This document shows positions 33,748 through 40,455 of a DNA stretch of 40,455 nt, in pieces (the first letter of the stretch is position 1; every line of letters begins with the position of its first letter). The DNA is from Burkholderiales bacterium (GTDB taxonomy: Bacteria; Pseudomonadota; Gammaproteobacteria; Burkholderiales; Burkholderiaceae_E). A program made the position numbers and the translations under genes. Where the stretch lies: contig RPRK01000022.1 in assembly GCA_003818495.1 (NCBI GenBank), positions 1 through 40,455 on the forward strand. Reading direction: 5' to 3'. The notes below the pieces were generated by a model. It saw only the letters and a list, made by a program, of their open reading frames with translations. It searched no databases and had not been told where the DNA came from.

Positions 33748-35073
33748 TCAGAAGAGCCCGGTCTCGCTCGCCAGCCCGCTCGCCGCGGGAAGTCGCCGCA
33801 CGGGCGCTGCCGACTTGGCTGCCGGCGCGGTCGGGCCGCAGGCCCCGGTCGACAGATGCTGCAGGGCCTGCGCCAGGCGCGGATCGGCCTCGTCGCCGAA
33901 TGCCAGGAACGGCTCGTCCGACACGGCGCAGGTCGGGGCGAGCCCGTCGAACCAGTCGGTGAAGCCGTCCCGGTTGCGGCCGATGAAGCTGACCGCGCTC
34001 AGCACCGTGTCGCCGCGCACCTGCGGCTCGAAGCCGACCGGCTTGCCGCAGGTCCGCGTGCCGACGATCGGGTCGTCCCGGTACGGCCGCAGTCCGACGA
34101 TCAGCGACTCTGCCGCCGAGCAGGTGACGTCCGAGACCAGCCAGGCGACCCGCTCGAAGGTGCCCGTCGCCGCGCGCGCGGGCATCGGGATGCTCAGGTC
34201 GTCGGCGGCATGGGCGGCGTTGTGGCGGAGCTCGGTGAAGGTCTGGCCGACCGCGGCCGCCGGCGCGAGCGAGCCGGCGATGTCGGCGGCGACGTACAGT
34301 CGGCCGCCGCCGTTCTCGCGCAGGTCGACCACGAGCCGCGTCGCGCCTGCGGCGCGCAGCGACGCGATCGCCGTGTCCCAGGCCGGCCGGGCCGTCTCGG
34401 TGAAGGTGTAGAGGGCCAGGTAGCCGATCCGCGTGCCGTCGCGCTCGATCAGGCGACTGGCGAGGATGGGTGCCACGGCATAGCTCGCCTTGGCGAGCGC
34501 GATCTCGTCGACGCCGCCCGCCCGCGACACGCCGAGCCGCACGACGAGACCGGCCTGCGCCGGGCCGAGCGCCTCGCTGACCGTGCGCGCGGCGATCAGC
34601 GTGGCCGCGGCGACGCCGTCGATCGACGCGATCCGGTCGCCGCGGCGCAGGCCCGCCCGGTCCGCCGGCGAGTCGGGCATCACGAAGCGCAGCACGAGCG
34701 TCTCGCCCTCGATCCGCAGTCCGATGCCCAGGCCCACCGACACGCCATCGTCGAAGAAGCCGTCGTAGGTCGCGCGCGTCTCGACGTAGCTGAAGCGGTC
34801 GGGCGGATCCACCCGCAGCGCCTCGAGCGCCTGTGCGGCGTCGGCCTTGCCCGTCAGATCGGCGGCGGGCACGCGGTCGGCGTACAGGTAGAGGCCCGTC
34901 ATCACCGACCGGACCCACTCGACCTCGGCGCTCGCCGCGGCGGACGTGCCGCCGCTTCCCCCGCCGCAGCCCGTCGCCAGCACGGCGGCCAGGACGGCCG
35001 CTGCCCCGGCGCGCAGGGCGAGCGGGGGGCGGCGCGCGACCGTGGCCGGCGCGGCGGGTGCGGCGGACCTCAT
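33748..35073 (-). CDS. S41 family (C-terminal processing) peptidase-like lipoprotein
   Basis: Exported serine peptidase-like protein, 441 residues from the chosen start. The N-terminus has arginines, a hydrophobic run and LATGCGGG, probably a lipoprotein signal. A PDZ domain follows (GVSVGLGIGLRI, MPDSPADRAGLRRGDRIASIDG), then the S41 core with LVVDLRENGGG, the Ser of VTCSAAESLIVG and the Lys of GTRTCGKPVG, so the Ser-Lys dyad looks conserved. A cysteine sits directly before the Ser motif and another in the Lys motif, which could form a disulfide. The ATG at 35073 is preferred because it places the signal at the end; an ATG at 35136 adds 21 polar residues. Substrate unknown. Confidence 0.82.
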   Translation of the reverse strand: MRSAAPAAPATVARRPPLALRAGAAAVLAAVLATGCGGGSGGTSAAASAEVEWVRSVMTGLYLYADRVPAADLTGKADAAQALEALRVDPPDRFSYVETRATYDGFFDDGVSVGLGIGLRIEGETLVLRFVMPDSPADRAGLRRGDRIASIDGVAAATLIAARTVSEALGPAQAGLVVRLGVSRAGGVDEIALAKASYAVAPILASRLIERDGTRIGYLALYTFTETARPAWDTAIASLRAAGATRLVVDLRENGGGRLYVAADIAGSLAPAAAVGQTFTELRHNAAHAADDLSIPMPARAATGTFERVAWLVSDVTCSAAESLIVGLRPYRDDPIVGTRTCGKPVGFEPQVRGDTVLSAVSFIGRNRDGFTDWFDGLAPTCAVSDEPFLAFGDEADPRLAQALQHLSTGACGPTAPAAKSAAPVRRLPAASGLASETGLF

Positions 35074-35205
35074 GGCGTCGCGGTCGCCGGATCGCGGCCG
35101 GCCGGGCCCGGCGTGACGGGAAGGCTCGAGCGTCATCGCGCGAGCCTAGCCTGCCGCGCGGAATTGTCCAAAGCGCCCCCGGTCGGGCAGGGGGCTGCAT
35201 TCCGG

Positions 35206-35253
35206 TAAAATCCCCGGTCCGCCCTGCCTTGCCGGCCCGGGGCGCCAGGAAGG
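35206..35253 (+). promoter_or_regulatory. -10 element and Shine-Dalgarno for the TTG-started DUF2863 gene
   Basis: TAAAAT at 35206-35211 is a good -10 hexamer in GC-rich surroundings; no good -35 is seen. AGGAAGG at 35247-35253 is a strong ribosome site five bases before TTG 35259 and decides that start, since no ATG exists near the conserved N-terminus. Confidence 0.55.
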
Positions 35254-35258
35254 TCCCC

Positions 35259-36470
35259 TTGAAAGAAACCCGCCACGCCCGTACCGGGCGCGATCGCAAA
35301 GCCCACCTGTCGGCCGATGCCGAACGGCTCGTCGCCGCCGCGCTCGGGCTCGCCAACTCCGGCAGCCGCGTCGAAGACCGCTATTGGGATGCCCAGCTCG
35401 CGCAGCGCATCGAGCGCCTGCTCGACACCGGCCACCCGCAGTCCATCCACGATGCGCTCGACCGGCTCAACCAGACCGACAGCGAGGCCTACGGTGCCCT
35501 GATCGAGGCGGTCGAGACCGCCGCCGAGTCGCTGGTGCTCGAGGTCGACGGCCAGCGCTGGGACGTGCTGCTGGTGGCAGCCCCGGTCGTCGCCTGGACC
35601 CGCTTCCGCATCCCGTCGGGCCCGATCGCGGCCGACACCGTCGTGTCGCTCGCCGCCCACTGGCAGGCGCACGTGCTCGCCCGCGATGTCCGCTTCCGGA
35701 TGGCGCCGGTGCTCTACAGCGTCGATCAGCTGCCGCGCGACTTCGGCGAACTGCGCCGACTCACCCGCCGGCTCGGGCAGGCCGCGATCGTTCCGGGCGG
35801 TGCCGCGCCGCGCCTGGACCTGAAGTCGCTGCCCGAGACGGCCGACATGCTGGCCGACGGCCGCTTCCTGATCGCCGCGGTCGCCGTGCCGCAGGACGGT
35901 CCGCTGTTCCGTTGGCAGCTGCCCGAATCCGGCGAGCACGCCTCCCGCGTGGCCTGCCTGGAGCAGTGGATCACCCAGGCCCGTCCGTCGATCGAGACCC
36001 TGCTGCCCGGCTGCGGCTTCGAGTGCCTGCTGCCCGACGCGTTCCACATCAACCTGCGCGAGGCCGACCGACGCGTGCGGCCCTACGCGATCAAGGCGGC
36101 GGTGCATTTCCTCACCCATGCGCTCGACCTCGAGCCCGAGGCCATCCGCGCGACCATCGCGCCCTTCGGCGAGGACCGGCCGGACGAATACCGGATCGGA
36201 CTGTCCCTCGGCGAGGAGGAGGACGTCGCTCAAGGCGTCGTCTGGCCGCTGCTCGGCGCCGAGAGCGAGGCCGACGACCCGTCGCCGCTCGATCGGATCC
36301 GCGAGACGCTGCGCGAGGCCGGCGTCACCGACGTGCGCACCTGGACGGATCTCACCGAGCCGGAGTACTGCGAGGACTGCGGCGTGCCGCTCTACCCGAA
36401 CCCTGCGGGCGAGGTCGTGCATGCCGAGATGCCCGAGGACGCCGAGCCCGAGGGCACGCACTTCCACTGA
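35259..36470 (+). CDS. DUF2863 family protein
   Basis: Protein of 403 residues of a family I know from betaproteobacteria, without known function. The conserved N-terminal region LSADAERLVAAALGLANSGSRVED and the length fit DUF2863. It appears soluble: no signal peptide or membrane helix is seen. The C-terminus carries YCEDCGVPLYPNP, a single CxxC, followed by an acidic stretch and a final HFH, which together could bind a metal ion. The start is TTG 35259, chosen by the ribosome site. It is monocistronic by layout: divergent from the S41 gene and convergent with the HDOD gene. Confidence 0.85.
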   Translation: MKETRHARTGRDRKAHLSADAERLVAAALGLANSGSRVEDRYWDAQLAQRIERLLDTGHPQSIHDALDRLNQTDSEAYGALIEAVETAAESLVLEVDGQRWDVLLVAAPVVAWTRFRIPSGPIAADTVVSLAAHWQAHVLARDVRFRMAPVLYSVDQLPRDFGELRRLTRRLGQAAIVPGGAAPRLDLKSLPETADMLADGRFLIAAVAVPQDGPLFRWQLPESGEHASRVACLEQWITQARPSIETLLPGCGFECLLPDAFHINLREADRRVRPYAIKAAVHFLTHALDLEPEAIRATIAPFGEDRPDEYRIGLSLGEEEDVAQGVVWPLLGAESEADDPSPLDRIRETLREAGVTDVRTWTDLTEPEYCEDCGVPLYPNPAGEVVHAEMPEDAEPEGTHFH

Positions 36471-36491
36471 CCGCATCCGGCCGCGCGTCAG
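36467..36491. terminator. Weak dyad between DUF2863 and HDOD genes
   Basis: CTGAC (36467-36471) and GTCAG (36487-36491) are exact inverted copies spanning the 17-bp gap and both stop codons. The stem is short, and partly forced by both genes ending in TGA. Confidence 0.3.
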
Positions 36492-38128
36492 CGCGCCGCC
36501 GGCTCGGTCCGGAGCGCCAGCACGATCTGGTTGCGCAGCAGCCTGATCGCCTCGACCTGGCCGGCGTCCGGCGGCGCGGCGTTCGCGACCTCGCGGTCGG
36601 CGTAGAAGAAGCCCATCGGCCTGCCGTCGACCATCACCGGCAGCACCAGGAAGCCACGGGCCTTCGGGAAGGCCAGCGTCTGCCAGGCCGGCAGTCGGCC
36701 GCGGACGGATTCGGCGCCGATGTCGGCGATGTGCAGGTCCGCACCGCGTGCCAGCGCCGCATGGAACAGGTCGGGGGCGAACTGCACCGGCATCGCGACG
36801 CGCGCGCGCAGATCGGCCAGCATGCAGCCCGCGGCCGCGCGCGGCCGGTAGGCGGCGGCCGCGTCGTCCCGCGCGAGGTACACGACCCGCGTGGCCTGCA
36901 GCATCTCGCGCAGCGCCTCGCAGGCGACCTGCACGCCCCGGCCGATGCCGCGCGACTCGGCCAGCGCCTGCGAGACCGCGGACACCGACGTCAGCAGCCG
37001 CTGCTCGAGCGCGGTCGCGCGCGGCGCGACCATCGTCGAACGCCCGCCCTCCGGATCGCCGTCGTCGCCGGCGCCCAGTGCCAGGCCGCCCGGCGGGTCG
37101 TCGGGATCCGCCGCCGGCGCCTCGCCGAGCATCGCGGCGAGCCCCAGTCCCTGGGCGAGCTTTTCCGTGTCCCGGCGCGCCTGTTCGAGGACCTCGACGA
37201 TCGCCTCGCCGTCCATGTCGAGCGCGTCGCCGAACCGGCGCTGCAGCGCGCTCACCGTGCGGTCGCGCCCCTGGAGTCCGTGCCGGCGCTCGAGCCGACC
37301 CGCGTCGTCGCCGAACGCCGAGGCGAGCTGGACCCAGTCGAGCGAGGAGCGCGGGGGCAGCGGCCGCGTGGCGCACGGCGCCAGCGCATGCTCGATGCGC
37401 ACCGGCAGGCCCCAGCCGCCGACCACCTCGAGCGCCAGCTCCTCGAAGCTGCGGCCGATGATGCGGCGCGCCGCTGCCGTCTCGGTCGTCCCGTCGCCGA
37501 CCTCCGCGCGCACCGCCGCGACCGCGTCCGGCACATGGATCGCCGCGATCAGCCGACCGACGTTGCGGAACATCGCGCCGATGGCGCCTTCCTCCGCGCA
37601 GGCCGGCCAGCGCCGCTGCAGCGTGCAGCGCGCCACCGCGGAGGCGCCGAGCGCCTGCCCGAAATCGCGCATCACCGAACGCGATTGCGCGTTCTCGACC
37701 AGCCGATCCATCAGCATCATCGACAGCGCGAGCGTGCGGATCTGGTCGAAGCCGAGCAGCACGAGCGCGCGCGAGACGGTGGTCACCGGTGCCGCGTCCC
37801 GGGTGCGGTACAGCGGCGAATTGGCCAGCCGCAGCAGGCGGTGGGTCAGCGACGCGTCCGCGAGGATCGCCTGCGCGAGCTGTTCGACGGTGTCGGACTC
37901 GCCGGAGGCCATCTTGGTGACCATCGCGACGGATTGGCCGAGCGCGGGCAGCGCCTGGTCCTCGCGCAGGGCGTCACGGATCAGCCTGAGGGGTTCTGGA
38001 ATGGCCAAGAGCGGGTCGATCGGGCGTGGGGTGTCTGTCGGATGCTGACAGGCCGCGGGGCGCTCAGAGCGCGCGAACAGCGGCCGCGGGCCGCCGCTTC
38101 TCTCGGGACCGTGTCGCGCGCCGGGCAC
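36488..38128 (-). CDS. HDOD domain and GAF-like domain signalling protein
   Basis: Protein of about 546 residues. The HDOD part runs from LPALGQSVAMVTKMAS through ILADASLTHRLLRLANSPLY, TVSRALVLLGFDQIRTLALS and FRNVGRLIAAIHVPD; HDOD domains resemble HD hydrolases but generally lack the metal ligands and act in signalling. The C-terminal third (LEQRLLTSVSAVSQAL to RLLRNQIVLAL) looks like a GAF-type sensor, with GFLVLPVMVDGRPMGFFYADRE. The start is uncertain: GTG 38128 is used because AT-rich promoter-like DNA lies just upstream; TTG 38008 would give 506 residues beginning at the conserved AIPEPLRLI. The gene is divergent from soxC, but a regulatory link to sox is only a possibility. Confidence 0.75.
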   Translation of the reverse strand: MPGARHGPERSGGPRPLFARSERPAACQHPTDTPRPIDPLLAIPEPLRLIRDALREDQALPALGQSVAMVTKMASGESDTVEQLAQAILADASLTHRLLRLANSPLYRTRDAAPVTTVSRALVLLGFDQIRTLALSMMLMDRLVENAQSRSVMRDFGQALGASAVARCTLQRRWPACAEEGAIGAMFRNVGRLIAAIHVPDAVAAVRAEVGDGTTETAAARRIIGRSFEELALEVVGGWGLPVRIEHALAPCATRPLPPRSSLDWVQLASAFGDDAGRLERRHGLQGRDRTVSALQRRFGDALDMDGEAIVEVLEQARRDTEKLAQGLGLAAMLGEAPAADPDDPPGGLALGAGDDGDPEGGRSTMVAPRATALEQRLLTSVSAVSQALAESRGIGRGVQVACEALREMLQATRVVYLARDDAAAAYRPRAAAGCMLADLRARVAMPVQFAPDLFHAALARGADLHIADIGAESVRGRLPAWQTLAFPKARGFLVLPVMVDGRPMGFFYADREVANAAPPDAGQVEAIRLLRNQIVLALRTEPAAR

Positions 38129-38161
38129 GCGCCGACTACGGCCCTGTTGCAAACCTCTGCT

Positions 38162-38200
38162 TTGACGTAATATAAGCAAATAACGATATAGCACTTGACG
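38162..38200. promoter_or_regulatory. AT-rich divergent promoter region between HDOD gene and soxC
   Basis: This is the most AT-rich stretch I noticed in the window. On the plus strand TTGACG (38162-38167) is followed after 17-19 bases by GATATA/TATAGC; a second TTGACG lies at 38195-38200, 33 bases on. On the minus strand TATATT (38174-38169) is a -10-like hexamer about 40 bp before the GTG of the HDOD gene. It probably holds promoters for both directions; the repeated TTGACG could also be a regulator half-site. Confidence 0.5.
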
Positions 38201-38268
38201 CTGGCGTCGGGTGAATCGGAAGGCAGCCGCGGCACGGTGTGTCGCGACGTCGATCCCAGGGAGGAGAC

Positions 38269-39654
38269 GTGGACAGACCGAACGGCCCATCCGGGCGTCT
38301 GATCAAGGCACCGGAGCACTTCCTCGACGACGAGGGCATCAAGCGCGTGTTCCAGGACGGCGCGCACGGACGGCGCGACTTCATCCGCCGCGCGTTCGCC
38401 GCGGCAGGCGCCGCGGCGGTGGCGCCCGCGGCGATCGCGCAGACACAGTCCGCCCGCCCGCCCGCCGAGGGCGGGGACCCCGACATCCTCACGCTGCCCG
38501 AGCACAGCCGCGGCCTCGGCCGCGCGGTCGTGACGGACGGCTACGGCAAGCCCTCGCAGCACGAGGCGAACGTCCAGCGCCGCCGCAGTCCGGGGCTGAC
38601 CCAGACCACCCAGGCTTCGGTGTCGTTCGCGCCGCTGCAGAGCCTCTTCGGCATCGTCACCCCCAGCGGACTGCATTTCGAGCGTCATCACCAGGGCTGG
38701 TGGGACGTCGATCCGTCCAAGCATCGGCTGATGATCAACGGCTCGGACGAGCGCATCGTGCGCACGCCCCTGGTCTTCACCATGGACGAGCTGATGCGGC
38801 TGCCGTCGGTGAGCCGCTTCCACTTCATCGAGTGCGGGGCGAACACCGGCATGGAGTGGGGCAACGTCGCGGTGCCGACCTGCCAGTACACCCACGGCAT
38901 GCTGAGCTGCAGCGAGTTCACCGGCGTGCCCCTCAAGCTGCTGCTCGACATGGCGGGCGTCGACTACAAGCGCGGACGCTACGTGCTGGGCGAGGGCGCG
39001 GACGGCTCGTCGATGACCCGGACCGTGCCGATGGAGCTGATCGAGCGGGGCGAGGTCATCGTCGCCTACGGTCAGAACGGCGAGATGCTGCGGCCCGAGA
39101 ACGGCTATCCCCTGCGCCTCGTCGTGCCGGGTGTCCAGGGCGTGAGCTGGGTCAAGTACCTGCGCCGCATCGAGGTCGGCGACCAGCCCTACGGCGCGAA
39201 GGACGAGGCGCTGCACTACGTCGACCTGATGCCGGGCGGCCTGCATCGGCAGTACACCAGCCTGCAGGAGTGCAAGAGCGTCGTCACCACGCCCTCGGGC
39301 GGGCAGGTGCTGCTCGACCGCGGCTTCTACAGCATCAGCGGCCTGGCCTGGTCGGGCCGCGGCAAGGTGCGCAAGGTCGACGTCTCGGTCGACGGCGGAC
39401 GGAACTGGCGCGAGGCGCGCCTGGAGACCCCGGTGCTCTCGAAGTGCCTGACGCGCTTCAGCCTCGACTGGGCCTGGGACGGCCGGCCTGCGCTCATCCA
39501 GAGCCGCGCCACCGACGAGACCGGCTACGTGCAGCCGACCTACCCGCAGCTGCGCGCCGTGCGCGGCAGCCGCTCGATCTATCACAACAACGCCGTGCAG
39601 ACCTGGCAGGTCGGCGAGAACGGAGAGGTGCGCAATGTCCAGCTGGCTGCCTGA
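38269..39654 (+). CDS. soxC: Sulfur/sulfite dehydrogenase molybdopterin subunit SoxC
   Basis: Periplasmic molybdenum subunit of the SoxCD sulfur dehydrogenase, which oxidises SoxY-bound sulfane in thiosulfate oxidation; 461 residues. A Tat signal is present (GRRDFIRRAFAAAG at 34-47, likely cleavage after AIA57). The sulfite-oxidase-fold domain has the Moco cysteine, Cys189, in FIECGANTGMEWG, followed by SCSEFTGVPLKLLLD, and the dimerisation domain with ISGLAWSGRGKVRKVDVSVDGG. The start is GTG 38269: it has a near-perfect GGGAGGAG just upstream, whereas the GTG at 38239 in the same frame has none. soxD overlaps its last 20 bases. Confidence 0.93.
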   Translation: MDRPNGPSGRLIKAPEHFLDDEGIKRVFQDGAHGRRDFIRRAFAAAGAAAVAPAAIAQTQSARPPAEGGDPDILTLPEHSRGLGRAVVTDGYGKPSQHEANVQRRRSPGLTQTTQASVSFAPLQSLFGIVTPSGLHFERHHQGWWDVDPSKHRLMINGSDERIVRTPLVFTMDELMRLPSVSRFHFIECGANTGMEWGNVAVPTCQYTHGMLSCSEFTGVPLKLLLDMAGVDYKRGRYVLGEGADGSSMTRTVPMELIERGEVIVAYGQNGEMLRPENGYPLRLVVPGVQGVSWVKYLRRIEVGDQPYGAKDEALHYVDLMPGGLHRQYTSLQECKSVVTTPSGGQVLLDRGFYSISGLAWSGRGKVRKVDVSVDGGRNWREARLETPVLSKCLTRFSLDWAWDGRPALIQSRATDETGYVQPTYPQLRAVRGSRSIYHNNAVQTWQVGENGEVRNVQLAA

Positions 39655-40455
39655 GCGACTCGTCGCACGCAGCGCCGCGACGGCGCTGGCTCTGCTGGCC
39701 GCCGCCGGTTCCGCGTGGGCACAGGGGTCTGCCTACAGCGGCATCGGCCGCGCCGCCACCCCCGCCGAGGTCCGGGCCTGGGACATCGACGTGCGCCCCG
39801 ATTTCAAGGGGCTGCCGCCCGGTTCCGGCACCGTGGCGAAGGGGCAGGACGTCTGGGAAGCGAAGTGCGCGTCCTGCCACGGCGTCTTCGGCGAGAGCAA
39901 CGAGATCTTCTCGCCGATCGTCGGCGGCACCACCAAGGACGACCTGCAGACCGGACGCGTCGCGCGGCTCAACGATCCGTCGTTCCCCGGGCGCACCACG
40001 CTGATGAAGCTGGCGACCGTGTCGACGCTGTGGGACTACATCAACCGCGCGATGCCGTGGAACCAGCCGAAGTCGCTGAGCGTCGAGGAGGTCTATGCGG
40101 TCACCGCCTACATCCTCAACCTCGGCGGCGTCGTGCCCGACGACTTCACGCTGTCGGACCGGACCATCCGGGACGTGCAGCGCATGCTGCCGAACCGCAA
40201 CGGCATGACGACGGAGCACGGACTGTGGCCGGGGGCGGGCATCGGCGTCCGCAAGCCCGACGTGGCCGCCCGGGCGTGCATGAAGGACTGCGCGACCGAT
40301 ACGAAGGTCGCATCGTTCCTGCCCGATTTCGCCCGCGACGCGCACGGCAACCTCGCCGAGCAGAACCGGCTGGTCGGCGCGCAGCGCGGTGCCGACACCA
40401 CGCAGCCCCCGCGGGCCGCGTCGGCGTCGGGCGGCGCGCGCGCGACCACCGTCGC
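39635..40455 (+). CDS. soxD: SoxD, cytochrome c subunit of sulfur dehydrogenase, 3' truncated by window edge
   Basis: The frame is open from ATG 39635 to the last base, 273 full codons, with no stop. It begins with a Sec signal peptide (RSAATALALLAAAGSAWAQ). The first c-type haem site is CASCH (Cys78, Cys81, His82), in the context KGQDVWEAKCASCHG, followed by TTKDDLQTGRVARL and LWDYINRAMPWNQPKSL with the likely Met ligand region. A further cysteine pair, CMKDC, lies near the visible end. Known SoxD proteins carry a second haem domain, which would lie beyond the window. GGAGAGG at 39622-39628 is a good ribosome site, inside the end of soxC. Confidence 0.9.
   Translation, partial: MSSWLPERLVARSAATALALLAAAGSAWAQGSAYSGIGRAATPAEVRAWDIDVRPDFKGLPPGSGTVAKGQDVWEAKCASCHGVFGESNEIFSPIVGGTTKDDLQTGRVARLNDPSFPGRTTLMKLATVSTLWDYINRAMPWNQPKSLSVEEVYAVTAYILNLGGVVPDDFTLSDRTIRDVQRMLPNRNGMTTEHGLWPGAGIGVRKPDVAARACMKDCATDTKVASFLPDFARDAHGNLAEQNRLVGAQRGADTTQPPRAASASGGARATTV

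Noticed and set aside
38239-38268. GTG at 38239 as the soxC start
   Set aside because: No ribosome site precedes it, whereas GTG 38269 in the same frame has GGGAGGAG at ideal spacing.
1-40455. Search for tRNA, rRNA, CRISPR arrays, insertion sequences, att sites or prophage genes
   Set aside because: No cloverleaf, regularly spaced repeat array, transposase or integrase motif was seen. The repeats found are the small tandem and palindromic ones listed.

Overview
The window is very GC-rich, densely coded DNA. Its gene content points to a betaproteobacterium, most likely Burkholderiales. The main support is a DUF2863 gene, a family I know only from betaproteobacteria, plus the old mltD-gloB-yafS-rnhA-dnaQ neighbourhood, a sox sulfur-oxidation cluster entering at the right edge, and senA/senB homologues. 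Nothing looks like a phage, plasmid, transposon, CRISPR array or RNA gene. No gene-free stretch exceeds 300 bases.

Layout. 1-2767 (+): end of gspE, gspF, a small YkvA-like membrane protein. 2808-7945 (-): an AttEFGH-like ABC exporter set (ATPase, FtsX-type permease, lipocalin-like AttH/CrtC protein), then a small four-helix membrane protein. 8104-13465: the most interesting block. It has egtD (+), an alpha/beta hydrolase and an EgtB-type enzyme best read as selenoneine synthase senA (-), then a TIGR04348-type glycosyltransferase best read as selenosugar synthase senB (+), translationally coupled to an Old Yellow Enzyme. 13617-15313 (-): a lipoprotein member of the 2-keto-4-pentenoate hydratase family, and fabI. 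15340-21097 (+): yejABEF oligopeptide/microcin C-type importer. 21135-23981 (-): mltD, gloB. 24099-36470: YafS-like methyltransferase (+), cfa-like synthase (-), rnhA (+), aminotransferase (-), RND adaptor and pump with dnaQ overlapping the pump (+), an S41 peptidase-like lipoprotein (-), DUF2863 (+). 36488-38128 (-): HDOD-GAF signalling protein. 38269-40455 (+): soxC and the 5' part of soxD.

How the genes work together. EgtD makes hercynine from histidine, SenB makes a selenosugar from selenophosphate and a UDP-sugar, and SenA joins the two. All three sit within about 4.2 kb. The third sen gene, the selenophosphate synthetase senC/selD, is not in the window, and neither are egtA, egtC or egtE. 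That absence favours selenoneine over ergothioneine. YejABEF feeds peptides inward, MltD trims murein, and FabI closes the fatty-acid elongation cycle. SoxC-SoxD form the sulfur dehydrogenase of thiosulfate oxidation.

Architecture. Transcription direction flips often, giving eight convergent and eight divergent junctions. Seven of the eight convergent junctions carry a GC-rich dyad without a T-tract. The largest is an imperfect palindrome of about 124 bp at 13495-13618. All coordinates and motifs were read by eye. Family assignments are from recognition of conserved motifs, not from any search.
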